A stretch of 49,850 bases of DNA, taken from the NCBI GenBank assembly GCA_018241225.1, contig JAFEEG010000038.1, positions 1 through 49,850 on the forward strand, given 5' to 3'. The notes beneath the pieces are model-generated. The model was not told the origin of the DNA and ran no database searches. It saw only the letters and a list, made by a program, of their open reading frames with translations. This document shows positions 40,285-49,850 of this stretch, piece after piece; the first letter of the stretch is position 1, and each line of letters begins with the position of its first letter. The stretch is from Pseudomonadota bacterium (GTDB lineage: Bacteria > Pseudomonadota > Gammaproteobacteria > Burkholderiales > Burkholderiaceae_C). The translations under genes and the position numbers were made by a program.

Positions 40285-41256
40285 ATGCCTTTTCTTACCT
40301 CCATCATCCTGGCCGCTTTTGCCGGCTATATCGGCGCGTGGTATTTCGGCGCTGTCGAAGGCAACTTCTCCCTCCTGCTCTTTCTCGCCACGCTGGTGAC
40401 GGGCATTTACTGGGTGGCCGAGCGCTTCTATTTCCTGCCGCGGCGCAAGCTGACAGCGCAAACGCTGGACGCCTCGCTGGCGCAGCGTCAGAGCGATCTG
40501 GCTCGCCAGGGCATCACCCAGGTCGACACCGTCGACACCCAGGCGCGCGAGCGCCTGCTGATGCAGCCTTGGTGGCTCGACTGGACGGCGGGCCTGTTCC
40601 CCGTGATCCTGGCGGTGTTCCTGCTGCGCTCGTTCGTGGTGGAGCCTTTCAAGATTCCTTCCGGCTCCATGATGCCGACCCTGCTGACGGGCGACCTGAT
40701 CCTGGTGAACAAGTTCACCTACGGACTGCGCCTGCCGGTGATCAATACCAAGGTCACCGGCGGCAACCCGCTGGCACGTGGCGACGTCATCGTGTTTCGC
40801 TACCCGCCCAAGCCCAGCATGGACTACATCAAGCGCGTGGTTGGCGTGCCGGGCGATGAAGTTGCCTATTTGAACAAGCAGCTCACGATCAACGGCAAAC
40901 CGGTGCCCAAATCGGCCGTGCCCGAGTATTTCGACGAGGAAAGCATGCGCTACCTCAAGCAATTCAGCGAAGACCTCGGCGGAAAAGAACACAAACTTCT
41001 CAATGACGACACGCGCCGCGCCGGTTTGTCGGAAGTGGAGATTGCTGAGTTCCCGAATCGTGACAATTGCCGTTACAGTATTGAAGGCGTGGTTTGCAAG
41101 GTGCCCGCGGGTCACTATTTCGTGATGGGTGACAACCGCGACAACTCGCTGGACTCGCGCTATTGGGGTTTCGTCCCTGATGAAAACATCGTCGGCAGGG
41201 CGTTTTTCATCTGGATGAACTTCGGCAATTTCAAGCGCATTGGCTCGTTCCAATAA
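40285..41256 (+). CDS. lepB: Signal peptidase I
   Basis: Removes signal peptides from exported proteins. The 323-residue protein has two N-terminal transmembrane segments (about 3-21 and 28-46) and a third near 95-112. The Ser/Lys dyad is Ser128 (IPSGSMMPTL) and Lys183 (YIKRVVGVPGD). The MGDNRDNSLDSRYWGFV box near the C-terminus is diagnostic. It starts 6 bp after lepA, the standard lepA-lepB pair. Confidence 0.97.
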   Translation: MPFLTSIILAAFAGYIGAWYFGAVEGNFSLLLFLATLVTGIYWVAERFYFLPRRKLTAQTLDASLAQRQSDLARQGITQVDTVDTQARERLLMQPWWLDWTAGLFPVILAVFLLRSFVVEPFKIPSGSMMPTLLTGDLILVNKFTYGLRLPVINTKVTGGNPLARGDVIVFRYPPKPSMDYIKRVVGVPGDEVAYLNKQLTINGKPVPKSAVPEYFDEESMRYLKQFSEDLGGKEHKLLNDDTRRAGLSEVEIAEFPNRDNCRYSIEGVVCKVPAGHYFVMGDNRDNSLDSRYWGFVPDENIVGRAFFIWMNFGNFKRIGSFQ

Positions 41257-41280
41257 GCGCTCAATAAGACGAGGGTAGTC

Positions 41281-41643
41281 ATGAGGGTTAAGCGGTGGGG
41301 CCGCCCGGCTGGGCAGCGTGGCATCTCGTTCATCGGCCTGCTGTTCGTGGCGGTGGTGATCGGTTGTCTCGGCGTGGTGGTGGCGCAGGTCATTCCGACG
41401 CTGATCGAATACCAGGCCATCTACAAGGCAGCCAACAAGGCCAAGGAAGGCACCACGGTGCCTGAAGTGCGCGCCATCTTCGACCGCGCGCAGGCCATCG
41501 ACGACTTCCAATCCGTGACGGGCAAGGACCTGGTCGTGCAGAAGGTGGGCGACAAGGTGGTCGTCTCCTTTGCCTACGACCGCGAGATCCATCTGTTCGG
41601 CCCCGCCTACCTGGTGCTCAAGTACAAGGGCCAGTCGAGCTGA
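41281..41643 (+). CDS. DUF4845-family membrane protein
   Basis: A 120-residue protein with a basic N-terminus (MRVKRWGRPAGQRG) and one transmembrane helix (about 16-37). A small exported domain follows, with ending SFAYDREIHLFGPAYLVLKY. The GISFIGLLFVAVVIG start looks pilin-like, as is common in the DUF4845 family, which is often encoded between lepB and rnc. Its function is unknown. It is 24 bp after lepB and 23 bp before rnc. Confidence 0.88.
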   Translation: MRVKRWGRPAGQRGISFIGLLFVAVVIGCLGVVVAQVIPTLIEYQAIYKAANKAKEGTTVPEVRAIFDRAQAIDDFQSVTGKDLVVQKVGDKVVVSFAYDREIHLFGPAYLVLKYKGQSS

Positions 41644-41666
41644 GTCTCGGCGCGCATGGATCGGCT

Positions 41667-42368
41667 GTGTCGGATAGCGGAATTGCCGCGCTGCAAACGC
41701 GCCTTCAACACAGCTTCGCGGACGCGCGCCTGCTGACGCGGGCGCTCACGCACCGCAGTTTCTCGGCCGACCACAACGAGCGCCTGGAATTCCTGGGCGA
41801 CTCGGTGCTGAACCTGGCCGTTTCGCACCTTCTCTTTACGCGCCTGGCCGATCTGCCCGAAGGCGATCTCTCGCGTGTGCGGGCCAACCTTGTCAAGCAG
41901 GACACGTTGCACCAGCTGGCGCTCAAGCTTGCGCTGTCGCCGCTGCTTCGACTGGGCGAAGGCGAGGCGCGCTCGGGCGGCTCTGCCCGGCCCTCGATCC
42001 TCGCCGACGCGCTGGAAGCGGTGATCGGTGCCGTGTACCTCGACGCAGGCTACGAGCCGGCGCAGGCGCTGGTGCACCGGCTGTACCAGTCGGTCGAGAT
42101 CAACCCGCGCATGGAAGCCGCGGCCAAGGACCCGAAGACCGAACTGCAGGAATGGCTGCAAGGTCACAAAATGAAGTTGCCGGTCTACCGCGTGGCAGCC
42201 ACACTGGGGGCCGCGCACAAGCAGACCTTCGAAGTGGAGTGCGAGGTGGCCGAACGCGGCTGGACCGAGCGCGGCATTGGTGGCTCGCGCCGTGCCGGGG
42301 AGCAGGCTGCTGCTGCAGCCATGCTCATCCGCCTGAAGGCCAGCCCGCAGCACCAAAGAAGCAAATGA
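41667..42368 (+). CDS. rnc: Ribonuclease III
   Basis: Double-strand-specific endonuclease that processes rRNA and regulates mRNAs. In the 233-residue protein the catalytic domain carries the signature HNERLEFLGDSVLNLA and the second metal-binding stretch LADALEAVIGAVYLDAG. The C-terminal double-stranded-RNA-binding domain begins near DPKTELQEWLQG. The start is a GTG with no strong ribosome site. The stop overlaps the era start by ATGA, so the two are coupled as in E. coli. Confidence 0.96.
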   Translation: MSDSGIAALQTRLQHSFADARLLTRALTHRSFSADHNERLEFLGDSVLNLAVSHLLFTRLADLPEGDLSRVRANLVKQDTLHQLALKLALSPLLRLGEGEARSGGSARPSILADALEAVIGAVYLDAGYEPAQALVHRLYQSVEINPRMEAAAKDPKTELQEWLQGHKMKLPVYRVAATLGAAHKQTFEVECEVAERGWTERGIGGSRRAGEQAAAAAMLIRLKASPQHQRSK

Positions 42369-43351
42369 ATCAGGATCCCAACGACACGCTGCCCAGTGGC
42401 ATGCCTCCAGTTCCGCCGGCAGCCGCAGCCATTCCTGGCCGCCGCTGCGGCCTGATCGCCATCGTCGGCAAGCCCAACGTGGGCAAGTCCACGCTGCTCA
42501 ACGCACTGGTCGGGCAGAAGATCAGCATCACCTCGCGCAAGGCACAGACCACGCGGCACCGCATTACCGGCATGCGCACCGTGGCGCAGCCCGACGGCAC
42601 CGGCACGCAGTACGTCTTTGTCGATACGCCGGGCTTCCAGACGCGCCATTCCAATGCGCTGAACCGCTCGCTCAACAAGACCGTGCTGGGCGCGGTGGCG
42701 GACGTCGACCTGATCCTGTTCGTGGTCGAGGCTGGCAGCTTTACGCCGGCCGACGCCAAGGTGCTGAAGCTGCTGGGCGAGAAGATCCCCACGCTGCTGA
42801 TTGCCAACAAGCTGGACAACGTGCACCGCCGCGGCGACATCGCGCCCTGGCTGGCGCAGATGCAGCGGGAACACGCTTTTGCCGAGTTCGTGCCCATGAC
42901 GGCCAAGAACCCGAAGGACATCGAGCGCCTGCTGGGTATCTGCGAGAAATACCTGCCCGAGCAGGACTGGTGGTACGACGAGGACGAGCTCACCGACCGC
43001 AGCGAGAAGTTTCTGGCCAGCGAAACGGTGCGCGAGAAGCTCTTTCGCCTGACGGGCGATGAGCTGCCCTACACCTCCACCGTCGTCATCGACAAGTTCG
43101 AGGAAGAGCCGCCGCAGCGCAAGGGCCAGAAGCGGCTGGTGAAGATCGCCGCCACCATCGTGGTGGAACGCGACGGCCACAAGGCCATGGTGATCGGCGA
43201 CAAGGGCGAGCGCATCAAGCGCATTGGCACCGAAACCCGGCAAGAGCTGGAAAAGCTCATCGACGCCAAGGTGTTCATCGAGCTGTGGGTCAAGGTGCGC
43301 TCTGGCTGGGCGGACGACGAGGCGCGGGTCAAGTCCTTCGGCTACGAGTAG
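42365..43351 (+). CDS. era: GTPase Era
   Basis: GTPase needed for 16S rRNA maturation and 30S assembly. The 328-residue protein has G1 IVGKPNVGKSTLLNALVG, G2 ITSRKAQTTRHRI, G3 VDTPGFQ and G4 IANKLDNV. The C-terminal KH domain has VVERDGHKAMVIGDKGERIKRIG (in part). An extra N-terminal Pro/Ala-rich tail of about 27 residues precedes the G domain. The ATG overlaps the rnc stop; recO follows after 27 bp. Confidence 0.96.
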   Translation: MNQDPNDTLPSGMPPVPPAAAAIPGRRCGLIAIVGKPNVGKSTLLNALVGQKISITSRKAQTTRHRITGMRTVAQPDGTGTQYVFVDTPGFQTRHSNALNRSLNKTVLGAVADVDLILFVVEAGSFTPADAKVLKLLGEKIPTLLIANKLDNVHRRGDIAPWLAQMQREHAFAEFVPMTAKNPKDIERLLGICEKYLPEQDWWYDEDELTDRSEKFLASETVREKLFRLTGDELPYTSTVVIDKFEEEPPQRKGQKRLVKIAATIVVERDGHKAMVIGDKGERIKRIGTETRQELEKLIDAKVFIELWVKVRSGWADDEARVKSFGYE

Positions 43352-43378
43352 CCGGGCGGTAGAGCGTTAGTAGCCCAG

Positions 43379-44149
43379 GTGGCCACCCATCGCGTCTCCC
43401 ACGAGCCGGCGTTCGTCCTGCACCACTACGACTGGAGCGAGTCCAGTCTCATCCTCGAAGTCTTCACCCGAAACCACGGGCGCATCGCGCTGGTGGCCAA
43501 GGGCGCCAAGCGGCCCAGTTCCAACTTCCGGCCGGTGCTGCTGCCGCTGCAGCCGCTGCAGCTGAGCTTTGGCGGCGACGCGGAAATCCGCACGCTCAAG
43601 GCCGCCGAATGGATGGGCGGTCATGTCATGCCAACCGGCGACGCGCTGCTGTCGGGCTACTACCTCAACGAACTGCTGATGCGCCTGATGGCGCGCGACG
43701 ACCCGCACCCGGCCTTGTTCGAGGCCTATGCAGGCGTGGTCGAGGTGCTGGCTGGCGACCATGCCGGGGCGCAGAGTGCCGCGCAGTCGGCGGCATTGCG
43801 CGCCTTCGAGCTGATCCTGCTGCGCGAGATCGGATTTCTGCCCAGCCTGGATGCGCAGACGATGACGCTGGAACCGCTGGCGCCCCAGAACAGCTATGCG
43901 CTGGTGCCCGAAGCCGGGCTGCGCGAAGCCCATGACGACGAGCCTGCGCTGCTCGGCGCCGACTGGCAGGGCCTGCAGGCGGCGCTGGACGAGCGCCTGC
44001 CATTCACCGCCACCCTGCGCGCCATCGCCGGCCTGCCCGCCGGCGGCAACAGCGCATTGCGCAACCAGTTGCGGGCGCTGCTCAACTACCATTGTGGCGT
44101 CGCAACATTGCGTACCCGGCAACTGATGAGAGACCTGCAAGCCCTATGA
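43379..44149 (+). CDS. recO: DNA repair protein RecO
   Basis: Helps load RecA onto SSB-coated single strands in gap repair. The 256-residue protein has an OB-fold N-terminus (AFVLHHYDWSESSLILEVFTRNHGRIALVAKGAKRP, read in parts) and the helical C-terminal domain with LLREIGFLP. A zinc Cys4 cluster is not present, as in other proteobacterial RecO proteins. The start is a GTG at 43379. The stop overlaps pdxJ by ATGA. Family divergence is high, but the era-recO-pdxJ order gives strong support. Confidence 0.93.
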   Translation: MATHRVSHEPAFVLHHYDWSESSLILEVFTRNHGRIALVAKGAKRPSSNFRPVLLPLQPLQLSFGGDAEIRTLKAAEWMGGHVMPTGDALLSGYYLNELLMRLMARDDPHPALFEAYAGVVEVLAGDHAGAQSAAQSAALRAFELILLREIGFLPSLDAQTMTLEPLAPQNSYALVPEAGLREAHDDEPALLGADWQGLQAALDERLPFTATLRAIAGLPAGGNSALRNQLRALLNYHCGVATLRTRQLMRDLQAL

Positions 44150-44898
44150 GCCCAACTTCCACCGCCCTGTCGGTCAATCTCAACAAGGTGGCCCTGGTTC
44201 GCAATACCCGCCACCTGGGCATTCCCAGCGTGCTGTATGCCGCCGCGATCTGCCTGGACGCCGGCGCGCACGGCATCACGGTGCATCCGCGGCCGGACGA
44301 GCGTCATATTCGCGGCCAGGACGTGCACGAGCTGTCGGCCCTGTTGGCCAAGGACTGGCCCAAGGCCGAGTTCAACATCGAGGGCAACCCCTTCCACAAC
44401 CTGATGGATTTCGTGCGCGAACTGCGGCCGACGCAGGCCACCTTCGTGCCTGACAGCCAGGACCAGTTCACCAGCGACCATGGCTGGACCTTTCCCGACG
44501 ACGCGCAGCGGCTCAAGCCACTCGTCGCCGAGTGCAAGGCCCTGGGCGTGCGCGTGAGCCTCTTCATGGACCCCGAGCCGGACATGATGGCTGCGGCCAA
44601 GGCCGTGGGCGCCGACCGCGTCGAGCTCTACACCGAGGGCTATGCGGCATCGCGCGGCACCTCGCGTGCCGATGCGGTGCTGCAGGTCTACGTGGATGCG
44701 GCCAAGGCCGCCCTGGCGGCCGGCCTGGAAGTCAACGCCGGCCACGACCTCAGCCGTGACAACCTGACTGAGTTCCTGAAGGCGGTGCCGCAGGTGCGCG
44801 AGGTGTCCATCGGCCATGCCTTCATCGCCGATTCGCTCGAACTGGGCTACGCCGCCACCACGCGCGAGTATTTGCGCTGCATCAGCGAGGCCCAGTGA
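44146..44898 (+). CDS. pdxJ: Pyridoxine 5'-phosphate synthase
   Basis: Final ring-closing step of de novo vitamin B6 synthesis, joining aminoacetone phosphate and deoxyxylulose phosphate. The 250-residue TIM-barrel protein has LSVNLNKVALVRNTR, HGITVHPRPDERHI, FNIEGNP, VSLFMDPEP, RVELYTEGYA, VNAGHDLSRDNL and VSIGHAFIADSL, together diagnostic for PdxJ. It overlaps recO and acpS by four bases on either side, consistent with coupled translation. Confidence 0.96.
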   Translation: MSPTSTALSVNLNKVALVRNTRHLGIPSVLYAAAICLDAGAHGITVHPRPDERHIRGQDVHELSALLAKDWPKAEFNIEGNPFHNLMDFVRELRPTQATFVPDSQDQFTSDHGWTFPDDAQRLKPLVAECKALGVRVSLFMDPEPDMMAAAKAVGADRVELYTEGYAASRGTSRADAVLQVYVDAAKAALAAGLEVNAGHDLSRDNLTEFLKAVPQVREVSIGHAFIADSLELGYAATTREYLRCISEAQ

Positions 44899-45305
44899 TC
44901 TACGGCATCGGCACCGACGTGTGCGACATCCGGCGCATCACGGCCACGCTGGAGCGCCAGGGTGAACGCTTTGCCACCAAGGTGCTGGGCGATGCCGAAC
45001 TGGCCATCTGGCGCACGCGCAGCGCGCGCTGGCCCCAACGTGGCGTGCGCTACCTGGCCACCCGCTTCTCGGCCAAGGAGGCCTTCAGCAAGGCCGTCGG
45101 CATGGGCATGCGCATGCCCATGACCTGGCGCTCGTGCGAGATCCTCAACGAGAAAAGTGGCAAGCCTGTCATCGTGCTGCATGGGGAGCTCAAGACCTGG
45201 TTCGAGGCGCAGGGCCTGAGTGCCCACGTCACCGTGACCGACGAAACCGACTACGCGGCCAGCTTCGTGGTGGTCGAGCGCCAGAACCCGCCAGCCAAGC
45301 CCTGA
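44895..45305 (+). CDS. acpS: Holo-ACP synthase
   Basis: Attaches 4'-phosphopantetheine from CoA to Ser37 of the ACP encoded in this window. The 136-residue protein has YGIGTDVCDIRRI (metal-binding Asp), RYLATRFSAKEAFSKAVGMGM and SAHVTVTDETDYAASFVVVE, all typical AcpS motifs. The GTG start overlaps the pdxJ stop (GTGA), and its own stop shares one base with the nagZ ATG (TGATG). Confidence 0.96.
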   Translation: MIYGIGTDVCDIRRITATLERQGERFATKVLGDAELAIWRTRSARWPQRGVRYLATRFSAKEAFSKAVGMGMRMPMTWRSCEILNEKSGKPVIVLHGELKTWFEAQGLSAHVTVTDETDYAASFVVVERQNPPAKP

Positions 45306-46387
45306 TGAATTCCAAGTCCCCCGTGCATGCGCCGCTGATCATCGACATCGCGGGCACCGACCTCACGACCGACGATCGCCGTCGGCTGTCCAACCCCCTG
45401 GTGGGCGGAGTCATCCACTTCACCCGCAACTGGCACAGCCGCGTGCAGATGCGCGAGCTCAACCGCGAGATCAAGTCGCTGCGGCCCGATCTGCTGATTT
45501 GCGTGGACCATGAGGGTGGGCGCGTTCAGCGCTTTCGCACCGACGGCTTTACCCGATTGCCGGCCATGGGCCAGCTGGGCCGCCTGTGGATGAACGACGC
45601 CATGCTCGCCACCCAGGCGGCCAGCAGCGCCGGCTACGTGCTGGCCGGCGAGCTGCGCGCCTGCGGTATCGATTTCAGCTTCGCGCCGGTGCTGGACCTC
45701 GACTGGGGCGAGAGCGGCGTGATCGGCGATCGCAGCTTCCACCGCGACCCACGGGTGGTCGCGCTGCTGGCCAAGAGCGTCATGCACGGCATGCTGCAGG
45801 CCGGCATGGGCAACTGCGGCAAGCACTTTCCGGGGCATGGCTACGTCAAGGCGGATTCGCACGTGGCCATTCCGGTGGATCGGCGCGGCCTCAAGGCCAT
45901 CCTCGCCGACGATGCGCGTCCCTTCGAATGGCTGGGCGGCACCCTGTCGGCCGTGATGCCGGCACACGTGATCTATCCCAAGGTGGACGCGCGCCCCGCG
46001 GGCTTTTCACCCCGCTGGCTCAAGGAGATCCTGCGCGGCCAGCTCGGCTTTGCCGGCGCGATCTTCAGCGATGACCTGAGCATGGAGGCCGGCCGCTACA
46101 TCGACGGGCGCCTGCTGAGCTTTGGCGAGGCGGCGCTGGCCGCGCTCGAGGCAGGGTGCGACCTGCCCATGCTGTGCAACCAGAGCGTGGGCGAGAAGGC
46201 CGTGGGGCTCGACCAGATGCTCGAAGACCTGGCCAGTGCGCAGGGTGCCGGGCAATGGACGCCCGACCCGCAGTGCCATGCCCGCCGCCTGTCCTTGCTT
46301 CCGGTGGGCGACACGCCCACCTGGGAAGGCTTGACCGGCTCGCAGCGCTACCAGGACGCGCTGCGACGTCTTCAGTCCGTGGCCTGA
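45305..46387 (+). CDS. nagZ: Beta-N-acetylglucosaminidase NagZ
   Basis: Cytosolic GH3 enzyme that removes GlcNAc from muropeptides during cell-wall recycling; in many proteobacteria its product also signals to beta-lactamase regulators. The 360-residue protein has VDHEGGRVQRFR, FAPVLDLDWG, GNCGKHFPGHGYVKADSH (general-acid/base region) and AIFSDDLSMEAG with the nucleophile Asp. It is last in the lepA-to-nagZ run. Its final 16 bases overlap the convergent YgjP-like gene. Confidence 0.96.
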   Translation: MNSKSPVHAPLIIDIAGTDLTTDDRRRLSNPLVGGVIHFTRNWHSRVQMRELNREIKSLRPDLLICVDHEGGRVQRFRTDGFTRLPAMGQLGRLWMNDAMLATQAASSAGYVLAGELRACGIDFSFAPVLDLDWGESGVIGDRSFHRDPRVVALLAKSVMHGMLQAGMGNCGKHFPGHGYVKADSHVAIPVDRRGLKAILADDARPFEWLGGTLSAVMPAHVIYPKVDARPAGFSPRWLKEILRGQLGFAGAIFSDDLSMEAGRYIDGRLLSFGEAALAALEAGCDLPMLCNQSVGEKAVGLDQMLEDLASAQGAGQWTPDPQCHARRLSLLPVGDTPTWEGLTGSQRYQDALRRLQSVA

Positions 46388-46929
46388 GCGCCGCCGGCGG
46401 CGGGCGCTGGCCACAGCGGCTGTCCGCCCAGGTCCAGGTGCGTGAGGTACAGCCGCAGGTCGAATTCGTGCTGGTGGTAGGCCGGCTCGATGTGGGTGCA
46501 CAGGGCGTAGAAGGCCTTGTCGTGCTCGCGGATGCGCAAATGGGCCAGCTCGTGCACGACGATCATGCGCAGCCATTCGTCCGGCACCTCTCGCATGACG
46601 CCGGCAACCCGGATCTCGCGCTTGGCCTTGAGCTTGCCGCCCTGGACGCGCGAGATGGTCGTGTGCGTGCCCAGGGCGTTGCGCACGATGTGCAGCTTGT
46701 TGTCGTAAGCCACCTTCGACAGCGGCTCGGAGCGTCGCATGAACTGCGCCTTGAGTTCATGCACGTAGTCGTAGAGCGCGCCGTCGGTTCGCACGGCATG
46801 CGCCGCCGGATAGCGGGCCAGCAGCAGCCGGCCCAGGCTGCCTTCGCCGATGCGCTCTTGCACCTGCGCCAGGAGCGCCGGCGCATAGCCCGACAGGTAC
46901 TTCAGCGCGGAAGGCGCAGGACGCGCCAT
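46372..46929 (-). CDS. YgjP-like (DUF45) putative metallopeptidase
   Basis: A 185-residue protein of the M48/DUF45 YgjP-like group. MIVVHELAHLRIREHDKAFYALC holds the zinc site HELAH with the third His in EHDKAF, and VAYDNKLHIVRNALG lies upstream. No signal peptide or membrane helix is visible, so it should be cytosolic. The substrate is unknown; YgjP of E. coli has been linked to UTP hydrolysis, and a true protease role is unproven. It starts 7 bp after the lysS stop and probably shares its transcript. Confidence 0.87.
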   Translation of the reverse strand: MARPAPSALKYLSGYAPALLAQVQERIGEGSLGRLLLARYPAAHAVRTDGALYDYVHELKAQFMRRSEPLSKVAYDNKLHIVRNALGTHTTISRVQGGKLKAKREIRVAGVMREVPDEWLRMIVVHELAHLRIREHDKAFYALCTHIEPAYHQHEFDLRLYLTHLDLGGQPLWPAPAAGGAQATD

Positions 46930-46936
46930 GGCAGGC

Positions 46937-48472
<1,536 letters not shown>

Positions 48473-48537
48473 GGAAGGGGCGAAATGGGATGCGCGCGCT
48501 TGATTGGAAGTGCCCGCAGGGCAGCGCGAAACCCACT

Positions 48538-48566
48538 ATTTTATCCGGCCCCTTGCCGGCGCGTGG
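48538..48566 (-). promoter_or_regulatory. Possible lysS promoter
   Basis: On the minus strand TAAAAT (48538-48543) matches a -10 box, 65 bp before the lysS start; a -35 at the right distance is poor. A small hairpin (TGCCC-TGC-GGGCA, near 48511-48523) would lie in the leader. It is the only plausible promoter in the 100-bp gap behind the LON-domain gene. Confidence 0.35.
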
Positions 48567-48572
48567 CCGCGT

Positions 48573-49214
48573 TCAGGCGATGCCGTGGCGAGACAGCAGG
48601 TCGGCGACCAGTTCGAGCCGCATCAGCGGGCTTTCCAGCTCCATCAGGCGCTGCTTGAGCTCGGTCTGCATGGGCAGCAGTTCGCACCAGCGGTTGGCCA
48701 CCCAGCCGCAATCGTCGAAATGGAAAGGTTCGGCCACGGGCAGGCGAACGTCTTCGCGGCCTTCGGCCACGCGGCGCGCCTCCAGCGTGTCGACCAGGCG
48801 CTTCAATGCCTGCGACACGTGCGCCAGGTCATCGGGCAGCGGCAGCGGCTGGTCGCCCGCCAGCCATTCGACTTCGCCGGTCCACAAGCCGTTCTTCTGC
48901 TGCGCGCTGCTGTGTATCCGAAAGCGACGGGTGCCAGCGCACTCGATGTGCAGCAAGGCCGGCTGCGGCGCCTCGAATCGCCGGATTTCAGCCAGCGTGC
49001 CGATGGTGGCGAATCGCTCGGCTTCGCCGCCTGCCACGCGAACCTCGGATCCCTGCGTGAGAGCGACCACTCCAAATGGGGCGCCCGCCTTGTGCGCCTC
49101 GCCAATCATGTGCAGGTAGCGAACCTCGAAGATGCGCAGCGGCAGCAGGCCGCCGGGATACAGGACGCTTCCCAGCGGGAACAAGGGGAGGGTGGTCAGC
49201 GAAGTGGATGTCAT
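48573..49214 (-). CDS. LON-substrate-binding-domain protein
   Basis: A 213-residue protein formed by the N-terminal substrate-recognition domain of Lon (PF02190 type) without the ATPase or protease parts. TLPLFPLGSVLYPGGLLPLRIFEVRYLHMI is the family start (read in parts). GVVALTQGSEV and TIGTLAEIRRFE follow, then a helical C-terminus (about 140-210). It may bind unfolded peptides; its role is unknown. The ATG at 49214 gives the typical start (MTSTSLTTLPLFPLG). It is divergent from the YggT gene, with 54 bp between. Confidence 0.88.
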   Translation of the reverse strand: MTSTSLTTLPLFPLGSVLYPGGLLPLRIFEVRYLHMIGEAHKAGAPFGVVALTQGSEVRVAGGEAERFATIGTLAEIRRFEAPQPALLHIECAGTRRFRIHSSAQQKNGLWTGEVEWLAGDQPLPLPDDLAHVSQALKRLVDTLEARRVAEGREDVRLPVAEPFHFDDCGWVANRWCELLPMQTELKQRLMELESPLMRLELVADLLSRHGIA

Positions 49215-49268
49215 GAAGAAAGGTGTCCGCGGCTGGCTATCATCGCACTCCCTCCCAAGCGGAACGCC

Positions 49269-49832
49269 ATGCTCTACCAGATTCCCTCGTTTCTTCTCGA
49301 TGTGATCACTGGCTTGTTCGGTGGCGCCTGTCTGTTGCGGCTCTACATGCAGTACCACCGGGTGCCCTTCGGCAATCCGCTCGGGCGCTTCGTGTTCGCC
49401 ATCACCGACTGGATCGTGCTGCCCCTGCGGCGCATCGTGCCGGCCTTTCGCCGCTGGGACCTGGCCAGCCTGATCGCTGCCTGGCTGCTGGTGATGGTCA
49501 AGTTCCTGCTGCTCTTTCTTCTCGTTGGCGCGGGCGGGGGCTACGCCACGCTGCCGCTGCTGTCCGTGTTCGGCCTGCTGCAGCTGGCGGTGTCAGGGCT
49601 GACGGCACTCCTGATCGTCTACGCGATTCTTTCGTGGATTCCGACGGCCTCGTCCATGTTGCAGGACCTCGTGCGACGACTGGCCGAGCCGCTGGTGCGG
49701 CCCGTGCGCAAGGTCATTCCGCTGGTGGGCGGCGTAGACCTGTCCCCGCTGGTGGTGATCGTGCTGCTGCAGATCGTGGCCATCGTCCTGGGCGACGGGC
49801 TGGCCTGGGCCTACGGAATGGGCAGGCGCTAG
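49269..49832 (+). CDS. YggT-family membrane protein
   Basis: A 187-residue protein with two YGGT repeats. Each has a hydrophobic hairpin and the marks LLRLYMQYHRVPFGNPLGRFVFAITDWIVLPLRRIVP (repeat 1, in part) and ILSWIPTASSMLQDLVRRLAEPLVRPVRKVIP (repeat 2, in part). Four to five transmembrane helices are visible. YggT proteins have been linked to osmotic or potassium stress and cell morphology; the role here is not known. CGGA stands 6-9 bases before the ATG, and a TATCAT box (49238-49243) 25 bp upstream may be part of its promoter. Confidence 0.9.
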   Translation: MLYQIPSFLLDVITGLFGGACLLRLYMQYHRVPFGNPLGRFVFAITDWIVLPLRRIVPAFRRWDLASLIAAWLLVMVKFLLLFLLVGAGGGYATLPLLSVFGLLQLAVSGLTALLIVYAILSWIPTASSMLQDLVRRLAEPLVRPVRKVIPLVGGVDLSPLVVIVLLQIVAIVLGDGLAWAYGMGRR

Positions 49833-49850
49833 GAGTCCGCGCGGCAGAAG

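Noticed and set aside
38443..41592. Open frame of over 1000 codons antisense to lepA-lepB
   Set aside because: It spans two conserved genes on the opposite strand and has a His/Val/Asp/Gln-rich shadow translation without domains.

Overview
The window is GC-rich, densely packed chromosomal DNA. It carries a ppc/hemCDXY block, a YceD-rpmF-plsX-fabHDG-acpP-fabF block running into rpoE-rseA-rseB-mucD-lepA-lepB-rnc-era-recO-pdxJ-acpS-nagZ, and a short-form RluC next to RNase E. This gene order and the protein sequences point to a betaproteobacterium of the Burkholderiales, most likely Comamonadaceae (Variovorax/Acidovorax-like). That placement is inference from gene content and order; no 16S gene is present.

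Layout. (1) 88-7129: ppc (minus), diverging from a heme operon hemC-hemD-hemX-hemY (plus). (2) 7130-17273: an accessory exopolysaccharide locus in two converging units. One is wza-wzc (plus; export and chain-length machinery). The other has six minus-strand genes: an initiating sugar transferase, fcl, a glycosyltransferase-like protein, a polymerase/ligase-like membrane protein and two GT4 glycosyltransferases. No wzb, gmd or clear wzx lies in the window, so the pathway must be completed elsewhere. (3) 17274-21222: rne, with a strong terminator after it and a long structured leader before it. (4) 21223-26946: rluC-HAD phosphatase-Rieske-sppA (plus), converging with an MFS-methyltransferase-maf unit (minus). 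(5) 26998-33496: the YceD/L32/phospholipid/type II fatty-acid block. (6) 33510-37955: a YgfX-like protein and the sigma-E envelope-stress operon. (7) 38467-46387: lepA-lepB-DUF4845-rnc-era-recO-pdxJ-acpS-nagZ, largely linked by 1-4 base stop/start overlaps. (8) 46372-49832: a YgjP-like metalloprotein, lysS and a LON-domain protein (minus), then a divergent YggT protein.

Most of the window is conserved housekeeping DNA. The parts that ordinary gene calling leaves unexplained are intergenic. They are: a structured region between mucD and lepA with promoter-like boxes and a perfect terminator (candidate small RNA); a 28-codon ORF with a good ribosome site and three stacked stops ahead of the polysaccharide operon; a terminator-like hairpin touching the plsX start; and two perfect 8-bp hairpins in the rne leader. 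No tRNA, rRNA, CRISPR array, insertion sequence or phage gene was found, and no broken gene is evident.
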